From Microvirga lotononidis (GTDB lineage Bacteria; Pseudomonadota; Alphaproteobacteria; Rhizobiales; Beijerinckiaceae), in the NCBI RefSeq assembly GCF_034627025.1, contig NZ_CP141048.1, positions 1,934,001-1,998,000 on the forward strand: a stretch of 64,000 nt of DNA, given 5' to 3'. Position 1 is the stretch's first letter; every line of letters begins with the position of its first letter. Below, piece by piece: positions 1-8,446 of the stretch. The notes below the pieces were generated by a model. That model saw nothing but the letters and a program-made list of their open reading frames with translations, did no database searches and was not told where the DNA came from. The position numbers and the translations under genes are program-made.

Positions 1-82
1 CCACGCGCTTCGGCTCGCCTCGCGCCGTGAAGGTCAGCTGGCCGCAGGCGCAGCCTCCCTGGCGGATGCGCATTTCGGTCAT
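1..82 (-). CDS. GFA-family (glutathione-dependent formaldehyde-activating-like) protein, N-terminus only
   Basis: Only the first 27 codons are in the window; the gene runs off the left edge. The start reads MTEMRIRQGGCACGQLTF. The GGCxCGxLxF pattern is typical of the N-terminus of GFA/CENP-V domain proteins, where the cysteines bind zinc. A second ATG at 73-71 is an alternative start. It begins 3 bp after the stop of the pterin dehydratase gene and is probably co-transcribed with it. The substrate cannot be told from this fragment; most GFA-like proteins are not proven formaldehyde enzymes. Confidence 0.65.
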   Translation of the reverse strand, partial: MTEMRIRQGGCACGQLTFTARGEPKRV

Positions 83-85
83 GGT

Positions 86-394
86 CTATCCCTTCACCAG
101 GCCGGCGGCCATCTGGTCCATGCGCTGCGCCAGTTCGATGTCACGGCGCGTCAGGCCCTTGGCGTCATGAGTGGCGAGCGTCACCTCCACCCGGTTGTAG
201 GTGTTCGACCATTCCGGATGGTGGTTCATGGCCTCGGCCACGAGCGCCACGCGGGTCATCCAACCGAAGGCCGCGTTGAAATCGCCGAAGACGAAACGTT
301 TGGTGATCGCGTCCCGGCCCTCCACGAGCGCCCATCCGTCAAGGGTGGGCAGGAGTTCGGAACGTTCCGAGTCGGTCAGGCGGGGCATGGGCAT
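86..394 (-). CDS. phhB: 4a-hydroxytetrahydrobiopterin dehydratase (pterin-4a-carbinolamine dehydratase)
   Basis: This 102-residue protein has the length and pattern of PCD/DCoH enzymes: N-terminal RLTxxER, then [20 protein letters not shown], and the active-site segment [22 protein letters not shown] with the conserved His-His-Pro, Trp and Asp. The family dehydrates 4a-hydroxytetrahydropterin after aromatic amino acid hydroxylation and can also act in pterin recycling. No phenylalanine hydroxylase lies in the window. The start could be the ATG at 394 or at 388 (MPRLT); most family members begin MP-x-LT, which slightly favours 388. It reads into the GFA-like gene 3 bp downstream. Confidence 0.9.
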   Translation of the reverse strand: MPMPRLTDSERSELLPTLDGWALVEGRDAITKRFVFGDFNAAFGWMTRVALVAEAMNHHPEWSNTYNRVEVTLATHDAKGLTRRDIELAQRMDQMAAGLVKG

Positions 395-453
395 GCTTCA
401 TCGTAAGGAAAGGATCGCCTTATTGATGAAGCACGGCAGCGCGGTTTCAAGGG

Positions 454-1470
454 CTACAGGATCCCGAGCAGCCGGATGAGCCCCAGGCTGATCGCGATCA
501 GCACCAGGAGCGAGAGCGTGACCGCCAGCGTCACCCGGGCGCCGACGGTCCGGAGCGCCTTGAGGTCGACGCCCAGGCCCAGCGCCGCCATGGAGATGAC
601 GGTGAGCAGCGTGGCCGTCGGCACGATGGCGCGCAGGATCGCATCGGGCACGAGGCCGATGGAGCGCAGCAAGGCGAGGCCGAGGAAACCGACGATGAAC
701 CAGGGCACGAGCCGGTTCCAAGCGAGGCTCGGTTTCGCATCCGCCGTGCCGCGTCCCGCCACGAGGGACAGGGCGATCACCACCGGCCCCAGCATCAGCA
801 CGCGCACGAGCTTCACCAGGGTCCCGAGCTGCGTGCTGACGAGGCCGAGCGGCACGGTCGCGGCCAGCACCTGAGGCACTGCATAGACGGTCAGGCCCGC
901 AAGCACGCCGTATTGGGTCGCCGACAGGCCGAGCACGGGCACCAGCAGGGGCAGGGTGAGCACGACGATCACGCCGAGGACGGCCGTGAACGCGATGGAA
1001 GAGGCCACATCCTCCGGCTTGGCACCGATGACCGGCGCGACGGCGGCGATCGCCGAGTTGCCGCAGATGGAATTGCCGCAGGCGACCAGGATCGCCATGC
1101 GTCTCGGGAGCCCGAGCCAGCGCCCGAGCCCGTAGCTCGCCCCGATGGCGAGTGCCACCACGACGGCGATCCCGAGGATGAGTCCGAAACCCGCATCGAG
1201 CACGGCCTGGAAGCTGATCGATGCGCCGAGAAGCATCACGGCGAATTCAAGCAGGGTCTTGGCGGAAAAGCCGATGCCGGGCGCCCAGCGCTTGTCCGGC
1301 GTCCAGAAGGTTCTCACGACGGTGCCGATGAGGATCGCAATGACCAGGGCCTCGAGCCAGGGCCGCCCGGTCCAATGCTCCTCGATGGCTTGCAGGCCCA
1401 TGGCCGCAAACGCGACGGCCGCGCACAGAACGACGCCGGGCGCGAGTTGGGCGATGCGGGGGTGGATCAT
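454..1470 (-). CDS. YeiH/UPF0324-family putative sulfate exporter (inner membrane)
   Basis: The 338-residue protein is almost wholly hydrophobic, with about ten membrane segments, and fits the YeiH/YadS-like family (Cons_hypoth698). The diagnostic loop ACGNSICGNSAIAAVAPVIG lies around residues 130-150. GVDLKALRTVGARV near the C-terminus is also typical. Family members have been linked to export of sulfate or sulfite released during sulfonate degradation, but the substrate is poorly established and nothing nearby settles it. The start ATG at 1470 gives the normal family length. The gene is apparently monocistronic, with a paired-hairpin repeat upstream at 1583-1671. Confidence 0.88.
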   Translation of the reverse strand: MIHPRIAQLAPGVVLCAAVAFAAMGLQAIEEHWTGRPWLEALVIAILIGTVVRTFWTPDKRWAPGIGFSAKTLLEFAVMLLGASISFQAVLDAGFGLILGIAVVVALAIGASYGLGRWLGLPRRMAILVACGNSICGNSAIAAVAPVIGAKPEDVASSIAFTAVLGVIVVLTLPLLVPVLGLSATQYGVLAGLTVYAVPQVLAATVPLGLVSTQLGTLVKLVRVLMLGPVVIALSLVAGRGTADAKPSLAWNRLVPWFIVGFLGLALLRSIGLVPDAILRAIVPTATLLTVISMAALGLGVDLKALRTVGARVTLAVTLSLLVLIAISLGLIRLLGIL

Positions 1471-1582
1471 GGAGACGCTTCAGTCCTGAGTTTCGCCCAG
1501 GGGCTAGTCCCAAGGGCGGCAGGATGCAAGCGGGAAACAAGGGAACGGCCATGCCTTGAGGTCTGGCCCACAAACCGCCGAT

Positions 1583-1671
1583 GTCATGGCCGGGCTTGTC
1601 CCGGCCATCTCGACTGGAGGAGCGCAGCGCCTCACTCTATCGGGATCACCGGCACGAGACCGGTGATGACG
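1583..1671. repeat. Paired-hairpin intergenic repeat (BIME-like), copy 1
   Basis: The left hairpin is ATGGCCGGG (1586-1594), loop CTTGT, CCCGGCCAT (1600-1608). The right hairpin is ATCACCGG (1645-1652), a 7-nt loop, CCGGTGAT (1660-1667). A conserved linker resembling GGAGCGCAGCGCCT joins them. The same two-hairpin design recurs at 20080-20170 and 52953-53042, with single-hairpin versions elsewhere. It sits between the oppositely used ends of yeiH and the histidine phosphatase. Confidence 0.85.
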
Positions 1672-1753
1672 TGCGAGGGACAGGCAGCGCATCGCCAGTC
1701 TTGCAGGAGGTTCCAACGAGAGCCGAAGGGTGCGCCGATTTCCAGTCGGACGC

Positions 1754-2344
1754 TCAGCCCCCGAACCCGTCCTCGATGGCGCGCCAGTCCTGGGTGAGCG
1801 TGAACGAATCGCGGTCGATGAGGATGAAGCAGCCGCCGCCCGGATGCTGCGGGCGGCTTTCCCGGCCGATTTCGACCTTCTGGAGATAAGCGGTCAGCAG
1901 GCACCCGACGGCCCCGTGGGAGACGACGACGATATCGTCGGCGGTCTCGTCCTCGCGCAGGATCCGGCGGATGGCGTTCACGATGCGGGTCTGCGCGTCG
2001 ATGGCGCGCTCCCAGCCGCGGATGCTCTCGTACGGGCGGCCGAAGAACTCGCGCACCACGTCCCAGAACTCGGGCGGCGCGATGTAGCCCGTGGCGGAAC
2101 GGTCGTTCTCGCCCAGGTCTTCATCCGTTTCATAGGAGAGGCCGAGGGCCTCCGCCACGATGGCGGCTCCGTCCATGGCCTTCCGCTCGGTGCTGGAATA
2201 GACGGCGGACACGTCCCGGTCCGCGAGCATTTCCGCGAAACGCTCCATGCGGGCGCGGCCGGTGGCGTTCAGGGGCCATTCGGGAATGGGTCGGGCGGGG
2301 TCGATGACCACGTCGGGGTGCGTGATGAAGATGAGCGAAGCCAT
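1754..2344 (-). CDS. Histidine phosphatase superfamily protein (phosphoglycerate-mutase fold)
   Basis: 196 residues. The fold's two catalytic histidines are visible: His9 in FITHPDVV and His143 in VVVSHGAVGC. The segment YSSTERKAMDGA supplies the conserved arginine region. The usual RHG triad is replaced by THP here, so the arginine that normally precedes the phospho-histidine is missing while the histidine stays. The remaining pattern (NATGRARMERFAEML, AxDDIVVVSHG) supports a soluble phosphatase, perhaps on small phosphoesters; the substrate is unknown. It is followed 36 bp upstream on the same strand by thpR, so the two may form a small operon. Confidence 0.82.
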   Translation of the reverse strand: MASLIFITHPDVVIDPARPIPEWPLNATGRARMERFAEMLADRDVSAVYSSTERKAMDGAAIVAEALGLSYETDEDLGENDRSATGYIAPPEFWDVVREFFGRPYESIRGWERAIDAQTRIVNAIRRILREDETADDIVVVSHGAVGCLLTAYLQKVEIGRESRPQHPGGGCFILIDRDSFTLTQDWRAIEDGFGG

Positions 2345-2380
2345 GGGCGAGACGTAACGAAATCCGCCGCCGTCGTCGAG

Positions 2381-2917
2381 CTAGCTTAAGGGATAGGCCG
2401 CCTCGACGATGTAGGGGCCGCCGCCGACGGAGTTCCGGGACGAGTACAGGACGAAGCGGTCGGCCGTGAAGGTCAGCTTCGGAAAATGGCCCCGGGTGGC
2501 GATGTAGTCCGCCACATCGACGGGGGACACATTGCGAAGCCGCGCCAGGGTCACGTGCGGGGTGAACCGGCGCGTCTCCGGGGCTAAGCCGACCTGGCGC
2601 ACGAGGCGTTCCTGCTCCGCCTGCAGCTCGTTCAAGTCGCCGTTGCCGACAACGCGGGCGAAGACCGCGCGGGGCTTCCCGCCGCCGAAGGTGTCGAGCC
2701 CGTCGATGGTGATGATGAGCGGAGCGCGCTGGCGCCGTTCGCCGAGGATCGACGTGACGTCGTCCGCCATGCGCTCGTCGATGTCGCCGATGAACCGCAA
2801 GGTCAGGTGATAGTTCTCGGGATCGACCCAGCGTGCGCCAGGAAGGCCGCCGCGAAAGCTCGAAAGGGCCAAGCCGATCTCGGCCGGGATCTCGATGCCG
2901 GTGAACAGGCGGGGCAT
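2381..2917 (-). CDS. thpR: RNA 2',3'-cyclic phosphodiesterase (2'-5' RNA ligase family)
   Basis: The protein carries the two HxTL motifs of the 2H phosphoesterase superfamily: NYHLTLRFIG near residue 44 and FTPHVTLARL near residue 135. It begins MPRLFTGIEIP, the usual N-terminus. I place the start at the ATG at 2917 because GGGAGGTG precedes it by a few bases; a longer reading to 3001 would add a low-complexity leader overlapping a hairpin repeat. That gives 178 residues, normal for ThpR. The family hydrolyses 2',3'-cyclic phosphate ends and can ligate 2'-5' RNA in vitro; the cellular role is unclear. Confidence 0.9.
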   Translation of the reverse strand: MPRLFTGIEIPAEIGLALSSFRGGLPGARWVDPENYHLTLRFIGDIDERMADDVTSILGERRQRAPLIITIDGLDTFGGGKPRAVFARVVGNGDLNELQAEQERLVRQVGLAPETRRFTPHVTLARLRNVSPVDVADYIATRGHFPKLTFTADRFVLYSSRNSVGGGPYIVEAAYPLS

Positions 2918-2990
2918 GCGACACCTCCCGGGCTGCTGCTGTGATTGAGACGACTGGTGAGGAGGTTTGTTCCGCGTGGAACCAAGCCCC

Positions 2991-3025
2991 GACGTCATCA
3001 CCGGCCTCGTGCCGGTGATGACGTC
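2991..3025. repeat. Single-hairpin copy of the intergenic palindrome family, copy 2
   Basis: Perfect 15-bp arms (GACGTCATCACCGGC and its complement) surround the 5-nt loop CTCGT. It lies between the end of NAD-GDH and the start of thpR, both on the minus strand, so it could act as a transcript-stabilising or attenuating hairpin between them. Sequence and loop match one half of the paired repeats at 1583 and 20080. Confidence 0.85.
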
Positions 3026-3068
3026 GGAAGGGCTAACCCAGCTTCACCGCTCTCGCCTTCCTATCGGC

Positions 3069-6000
3069 TCAGCTCATCCGCGCCAGATCGCCGAGGAGGC
3101 TTGCCGCGACGGTGATCTTCGACAGGCTCAGGCCCGACGAGACGATGCCGTCGACCGCATTGCGGATGCGGTTGACGTCGGCGCCGCGCTTGTCGCTCCA
3201 GGCCTGCACGGCCTCGGCGCCGGACAGGTTTTGCGACGCGACCTCCGCCGTCAGCCCGCGATGGGCGTAGGCGATGCTGTCGATGGCGCGGTCGAGGGCC
3301 AGCCGGTCGAAATAATCGCTGACGGTGATCTCCTGCGCCGCCCCGATGAGCGCCCCGAGGCGGAACGACGCTTCGAGGGCGAAGTGGGTGCAGGCGATGT
3401 CGCTGACGGGCTTCCCGGTCTTCTGCGCGGTCTGCACGATATCGGGCGCGGCGACGAGGTCGGGAAGCGCGGCGATGCGCCGTGCCAGCTCCTCCGGCGT
3501 GCCCGCATCCACCAGAGCCCTGGTGCGCGCATTCCACGCCTCCTGGGCCTCGGGCGACAGCGTGTCGGTGAGGCTGCGCTCCACCTCGGCGATTCCGGTC
3601 CGGTAGGTACCGATGATCTCGTCGAGGGAATGGTTCACGAAATCCACGTTGCGGATGAACCAGACGATCCGGTTCATCAGCAAATCCTGGAGCTCGCCGT
3701 AGAGATGCAGCTGCATCTTGCCGGGCACGATCCCGTCGAGCGCGTCGATGGCGACGTTCATCTCGGTGAGGCCGAAGGAATCGCGCGTGGCCGCGTAGGC
3801 CGCCGCGATGGTCGGCGCGTCCGCGCCGGTCTGGTCCACGAGGCGGGCCACGATGGTCGGCCCGCCGCGGTTGATGATGGCGTTGGCGAGCTGCGTCGCG
3901 ATGATCTCGCGGCGCAGGCGGTGGGTCGCGATCGCATCCGGGAAGCGCTCGCGCATTTCGGCCGGGAAGTAGCGGTCGAGCTCCTTGCCGAGATAGGGAT
4001 CGTCGGGCACGGCGCTTTCCAGCAGTTCGTCGTGCAGCGCCAGCTTGGCATAGGCGAGCAGCACGGCGAGTTCCGGACGGGTGAGGGCCTCGCCCCGGCG
4101 GGCACGCTCCGTCAGGTTGTTGTCGTCGGGCAGATACTCGACCGTCCGGTTGAGGCGCCCTTGAGCCTCCAGCATGTGCATGAGCCGGCGCGCGAAGCCG
4201 AGATCGGCGGCGCCGCGCTGCTCGGAGAGCGAGAGCGCCAGGGTCTGGAGGTAGTTGTTGCGCAGCACGAGAGCCGCGACGTCATCGGTCATGTCCGCCA
4301 GGAGCTCGTTGCGTTGCTCCTGCGTCAGGCGTCCGTCGCGCTCCGGCGTCGTCAGCGCGATCTTGATGTTCACCTCCACGTCGGAGGTGTTGACGCCCGC
4401 CGAATTGTCGATGGCGTCCGTGTTGAGGCGAACGCCGCTCTGCGCCGCCTCGATGCGCCCGCGCTGCGTGACGCCGAGATTGGCGCCCTCGCCGATCACC
4501 TTGGCGCGCACCTCCGGGCCGGTGATGCGGATCGCGTCGTTGGCGCGGTCGCCCACCTGCTCGTCCGTCTCGATGGACGAGCGGATATAGGTTCCGATGC
4601 CGCCGAACCAGAGCAGGTCGACACGGGCCTTGAGGATCGCGTTCATCACCTCGGCCGGCGTCGCCTGCGGCTTGTCGATGTCGAGGAGCGTGCGGATCTC
4701 GTCCGAGAGCGGAATCGACTTCGCATTGCGCGGGAACACGCCGCCGCCTTTGGAGATCAGCGCCTTGTCGTAATCCTGCCAGCTCGACCGGGGCAGGTTG
4801 AACAGCCGCTCGCGCTCCACATACGAGGCTTCCGGATCCGGGTCCGGATCGATGAAGATGTCGCGGTGGTCGAAGGCCGCCACGAGCTTGAGCGCCCGCG
4901 ACAGCAGCATGCCGTTGCCGAACACGTCGCCCGACATGTCGCCCACGCCCGCCACCGTCACCGGCGTCGCCTGGATGTCGATGTCCATCTCGCGGAAGTG
5001 GCGCTTCACCGCTTCCCAGGCGCCGCGGGCCGTGATGCCCATCTTCTTGTGGTCGTAGCCCTGGCTGCCGCCGGACGCGAAGGCGTCGCCGAGCCAATGG
5101 CCCTTCTCGATGGAGAGCGCATTGGCGATGTCCGAGAAGGTGGCCGTGCCCTTGTCGGCTGCGACCACGAGGTAAGGGTCGTCGCCGTCGTGCCGCACCG
5201 TGTCCGCCGGGGGCACGATGCTGTCGCCGACGATGTTGTCGGTGAGCTGCAGCAGGGTCCGCACGAAGATGCGGTAGCTCTCGGTGCCTTCCGCCAGCCA
5301 GGCCTGCCGGTCGCTCATTGGCGGAAGGTGCTTGGGCACGAAGCCGCCCTTGGCGCCCACCGGCACGATGACGGCGTTCTTGACTTGCTGGGCCTTGACG
5401 AGGCCCAGCACTTCCGTGCGGAAGTCCTGCGGACGGTCGGACCAGCGCAGGCCGCCGCGCGCCACCTTGCCGAAGCGCAGATGCACGCCCTCGACCCGCG
5501 GCGAATAGACGAAGATCTCGTAGAGCGGCTTCGGCAGGGCCAGGCCTTCCACCCGGGCGCATTCGAACTTGAACGCGATGGTCTGGCGCGGCAGGCCGTT
5601 CTCTTCGAGCTGGAAGAAATTGGTGCGGATCGCGGCTTCGATCAGGTTGACGAAACGGCGCAGAATCCGGTCGTCGTCGAGGCTCGTGACCTCTTTCAGC
5701 TGGTTCTCGATGCGCTCGCGGATGGCCGCTTCGGCGGCTGCGCGTCCGTCGTCCTTGCGGGGATCGAAGCGGGCGTAGAACAGCTTGACGAGATCGGCCG
5801 TGATCGTGCCGTGGCGTGCGAGCGTCTCGGCGATGTAATCCTGCGCGTAGGTCACCTGGATCTGGCGGAGGTACCGGCCGAAGGCCCGCACCATGGCGAC
5901 GTCGCGCCAGCCGAGGCCCGCTTCCAGGACGAGGCGGTTGTAGCCGTCCGATTCCGCGAGCCCTCGGAAGAGCGCGAGCAGCGCCGCTTCGACGAGGGCC

Positions 6001-7892
6001 TGGATCTCGTCGATCTCGATCGTGCCGCCCGAGGCGCGCTCCAGGGTCATGTCATGGAGCCACACCCGGTCCGTGGCGCTGAAGGCGACCCGGTAGGTTC
6101 GCTCGTTGACGACGCGGAAGCCGAGATTTTCCAGAAGCGGCACGCGTTCCGACAGGGGCAGCGACATGTTGAGCGAGAACAGCTTCAGGTTCACGCGGGT
6201 TTCGTCGTCCGCTTCGCGGCGATAGAGGTCGACGGCGCGGGGCCGGGCCGCCGAGAGCTGTTCCAGGAGAGCGATGTCGGCAATGGCCTGCTCGGCCCCG
6301 AAGGCCTCGCGATAGGCCGCGCTGAAGGCTTCGCCGTAGCGCGACGCCAGGGCCCTGGCGCGGGCGCCGCCGACGCTGGCGTCGAGCGCATCGCGCAGCG
6401 CGTCGCTCCAGGTGCGCACGATGGCGGAAATGCCCTTTTCCAGAGCCTCGCGCGGCACGTCCGGGGTCTCGCCCTCGTCGCGCCCGATGATGTAATGGGT
6501 GCGGGCGAGCGGGCCCTCCGGGTAGTCCGGATAGGAGGCGGAGACGCGGCCGCCATAGATGCTGGCCAGGAATTGGCCGATGCGCTGGCGCGCCTGGGTG
6601 TCGTAGCGGTCCTTGGGCACGAAGACCAGCACCGAGACGAAGCGGTCGAACTCGTCCACGCGGGCGAGGGCCCTGACCCGCGGACGCTCCGACAGGTTCA
6701 TGATCTCGATAGCGAAGTGGTAGAGCGTGTCCTCGTCGATCTGGAACAGCTCGTCGCGCGGATAGCTTTCGAGCACGTTGAGGAGCGCACGGCCCGCATA
6801 GCTCGCCGGGTCGAAGCCCGCGCGGCCGACGATCTTTTCCACCTTGTGGCGCAGGTAGGGCACCTCGCCGGTGGTGTTGGTGTAGGCGCTCGCGGTGAAC
6901 AGGCCCACGATGCGCAGCTCGCCGCGCAGATGGCCGCTGTCGTCGAACAGCTTGACGCCGATATAATCCAGATGCGCCCGGCGGTGGACGCGCGATTTCA
7001 CGTTCGCCTTGGTGATGATGAGCGCCTTGGGACGCGCCAGGAAGGCGCGGATTTCCGGCGTCATCGCGACCAGTTCGCGGCCCCGGCGCAGCACGCGCAC
7101 GGAAGGGTCGCGCAGGAGGCCCAGGCCCGAGCCTTCGACGGGATTGGCCGCCGTGTCGCCGGACGGCAGCCGGTATTCGCGCAAGCCCAGGAACGTGAAG
7201 TTGTCCCGCGAGATCCAGTCGAGGAACGCGATGGCTTCCTTCACCTCGTCTTCCGGCAGCGGGGGAGGATTGAGGCGGTAATCGTGGACGATCTCGGCAA
7301 TCCGGGAGCGCATGCCCGGCCAGTCGTGGACCGCCACGGAAACGTCCCGGTGAACGAGGCGCATGGCCTCGATCAGGCGGGTGCGGGTCTCGGGATCGTC
7401 GAGGCGCGGCAGGTGGATATGGATGAAGCTTTCGCGCTTCACGCCGAGCCGCAGGGCGGCCGTGGCCTCGCCCACGAGGCGCACGAGGGCACCGCCCGCA
7501 TCCCGTTCCACGGCCAGGATCGGGTGGGCGACGAGCAGCGGCTCGTAGCCTTCGTCCACGACCTCGGAGAGGGTCGAATCGAGCAGGAAGGGCATGTTGT
7601 CGTTGACGATTTCCAGCACCGTCACGTCCTGGCGCCGGCCCTCGCGTTCGATCTCGAAGTCGAAGAGGCGGATATCGGCCCCGTCGCCGGTGCGGGAGGC
7701 CTTGAGATGCTCGAAGGCTTCCGCCGCCAGATCCGCCAGGGTCTTCGGCGAATAGGGCGCGAGATCCTCGGACGGGACGCGCCCGTACAGGTCGCGCACG
7801 AAGGTGGGTGGAATGGCCTTATGGCCCTTTTCCAGCACGGCGACGGCTTCCGCCGTCAACTCGCTTCCGCTGGTGGGGGTTTCCAGCTTCAT
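3069..7892 (-). CDS. gdhB: NAD-specific glutamate dehydrogenase, large (180-kDa class)
   Basis: This 1607-residue protein converts glutamate to 2-oxoglutarate and ammonium with NAD and belongs to the large-subunit class found in many proteobacteria. The N-terminal ~600 residues are the ACT/PAS-like regulatory part. The catalytic core includes GGLRWSDRPQDFRTEVLGLV near residue 810, the lysine-bearing VGAKGGFVPK near 845, GVGDMSGDVFGNGML near 980 and GEGANLGVTQRGRIE near 1135. A helical C-terminal region follows. The length matches the class. It appears to be its own transcription unit, 117 bp downstream of the hxlR-like gene, and is probably catabolic. The antisense strand is open through the whole gene, a GC-bias effect, not a second gene. 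Confidence 0.97.
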   Translation of the reverse strand: MKLETPTSGSELTAEAVAVLEKGHKAIPPTFVRDLYGRVPSEDLAPYSPKTLADLAAEAFEHLKASRTGDGADIRLFDFEIEREGRRQDVTVLEIVNDNMPFLLDSTLSEVVDEGYEPLLVAHPILAVERDAGGALVRLVGEATAALRLGVKRESFIHIHLPRLDDPETRTRLIEAMRLVHRDVSVAVHDWPGMRSRIAEIVHDYRLNPPPLPEDEVKEAIAFLDWISRDNFTFLGLREYRLPSGDTAANPVEGSGLGLLRDPSVRVLRRGRELVAMTPEIRAFLARPKALIITKANVKSRVHRRAHLDYIGVKLFDDSGHLRGELRIVGLFTASAYTNTTGEVPYLRHKVEKIVGRAGFDPASYAGRALLNVLESYPRDELFQIDEDTLYHFAIEIMNLSERPRVRALARVDEFDRFVSVLVFVPKDRYDTQARQRIGQFLASIYGGRVSASYPDYPEGPLARTHYIIGRDEGETPDVPREALEKGISAIVRTWSDALRDALDASVGGARARALASRYGEAFSAAYREAFGAEQAIADIALLEQLSAARPRAVDLYRREADDETRVNLKLFSLNMSLPLSERVPLLENLGFRVVNERTYRVAFSATDRVWLHDMTLERASGGTIEIDEIQALVEAALLALFRGLAESDGYNRLVLEAGLGWRDVAMVRAFGRYLRQIQVTYAQDYIAETLARHGTITADLVKLFYARFDPRKDDGRAAAEAAIRERIENQLKEVTSLDDDRILRRFVNLIEAAIRTNFFQLEENGLPRQTIAFKFECARVEGLALPKPLYEIFVYSPRVEGVHLRFGKVARGGLRWSDRPQDFRTEVLGLVKAQQVKNAVIVPVGAKGGFVPKHLPPMSDRQAWLAEGTESYRIFVRTLLQLTDNIVGDSIVPPADTVRHDGDDPYLVVAADKGTATFSDIANALSIEKGHWLGDAFASGGSQGYDHKKMGITARGAWEAVKRHFREMDIDIQATPVTVAGVGDMSGDVFGNGMLLSRALKLVAAFDHRDIFIDPDPDPEASYVERERLFNLPRSSWQDYDKALISKGGGVFPRNAKSIPLSDEIRTLLDIDKPQATPAEVMNAILKARVDLLWFGGIGTYIRSSIETDEQVGDRANDAIRITGPEVRAKVIGEGANLGVTQRGRIEAAQSGVRLNTDAIDNSAGVNTSDVEVNIKIALTTPERDGRLTQEQRNELLADMTDDVAALVLRNNYLQTLALSLSEQRGAADLGFARRLMHMLEAQGRLNRTVEYLPDDNNLTERARRGEALTRPELAVLLAYAKLALHDELLESAVPDDPYLGKELDRYFPAEMRERFPDAIATHRLRREIIATQLANAIINRGGPTIVARLVDQTGADAPTIAAAYAATRDSFGLTEMNVAIDALDGIVPGKMQLHLYGELQDLLMNRIVWFIRNVDFVNHSLDEIIGTYRTGIAEVERSLTDTLSPEAQEAWNARTRALVDAGTPEELARRIAALPDLVAAPDIVQTAQKTGKPVSDIACTHFALEASFRLGALIGAAQEITVSDYFDRLALDRAIDSIAYAHRGLTAEVASQNLSGAEAVQAWSDKRGADVNRIRNAVDGIVSSGLSLSKITVAASLLGDLARMS

Positions 7893-8009
7893 GCGCGCAT
7901 CCTCTCACATGTCTAGTTGCGGGAGCGTTGCCACAGTGCGGCAGGTTGCGCAACAAGAGCATAAGGTTCTGAACAAAGTAGGGTAAAGTTGTTGCATCGC
8001 ACAGCCAAT

Positions 8010-8351
8010 TTACGCTGCTTTCGCCTCCTCCGACGACAGATTCGCGTCCCCCCATTCCTTCATGGCCATCAGCACCGGCTCGAGCGACCGTCCGCGCGTC
8101 GAGAGCGTGTACTCGACTCGGGGCGGCACCTGGGCATAGACGGTCCGCACGATGAGGCCGTCGGCCTCCAGCTCGCGCAACTGGTGGGTGAGCATCCGCT
8201 GCGTGATGGACGGGATGAGCCGGCGCAATTCGTTGAAGCGCAAGGTCCCGCGCAGGAGCTTGTAGAGCACGATGATCTTCCACTTGCCGTCGATCAGGCT
8301 CATCGTCCTCTCGACGGAGCAGCCCTGCATTCTTGGCGCCTTCTGCGGCAT
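8010..8351 (-). CDS. HxlR-family winged-helix transcriptional regulator
   Basis: 113 residues from the ATG at 8351, preceded by GGATA; a GTG one codon earlier is possible. The HxlR pattern is clear: an N-terminal cysteine (QGCSVERTMSLIDGKWKIIV), the helix RFNELRRLIPSITQRMLTHQL, the wing segment EADGLIVRTVY and PPRVEYTLSTRGRSLEPVL. These regulators often sense electrophiles or redox state and control a divergent oxidoreductase gene. Here the divergent neighbour is a zinc-type alcohol dehydrogenase starting 95 bp away. A 13-bp direct repeat lies between the two starts and is a good operator candidate. Confidence 0.93.
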   Translation of the reverse strand: MPQKAPRMQGCSVERTMSLIDGKWKIIVLYKLLRGTLRFNELRRLIPSITQRMLTHQLRELEADGLIVRTVYAQVPPRVEYTLSTRGRSLEPVLMAMKEWGDANLSSEEAKAA

Positions 8352-8362
8352 CACGGTATCCT

Positions 8363-8413
8363 TTTCGACACTATGGGCTGTTTTTGTGCGTTCTTGCGGC
8401 TTTCGACACTATG
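8363..8413. promoter_or_regulatory. Direct-repeat operator candidate between hxlR-like and adh-like genes
   Basis: TTTCGACACTATG occurs at 8363-8375 and again at 8401-8413, 38 bp start to start, inside the short divergent intergenic region. Repeated 13-mers in such a small space are unlikely by chance. The simplest reading is two binding sites for the adjacent HxlR regulator, flanking or overlapping both promoters. Confidence 0.55.
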
Positions 8414-8446
8414 CCCAACTATGCTTCCGTCAACAGGAGACATGCC

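Noticed and set aside
2967..7916. A 1649-codon open frame on the plus strand covering the whole NAD-GDH gene
   Set aside because: It is the antisense shadow of a long GC-rich gene. The translation is Arg/Gly/Asp/Val/His-rich without domain-like pattern, whereas the minus strand encodes a full NAD-GDH with all motifs.
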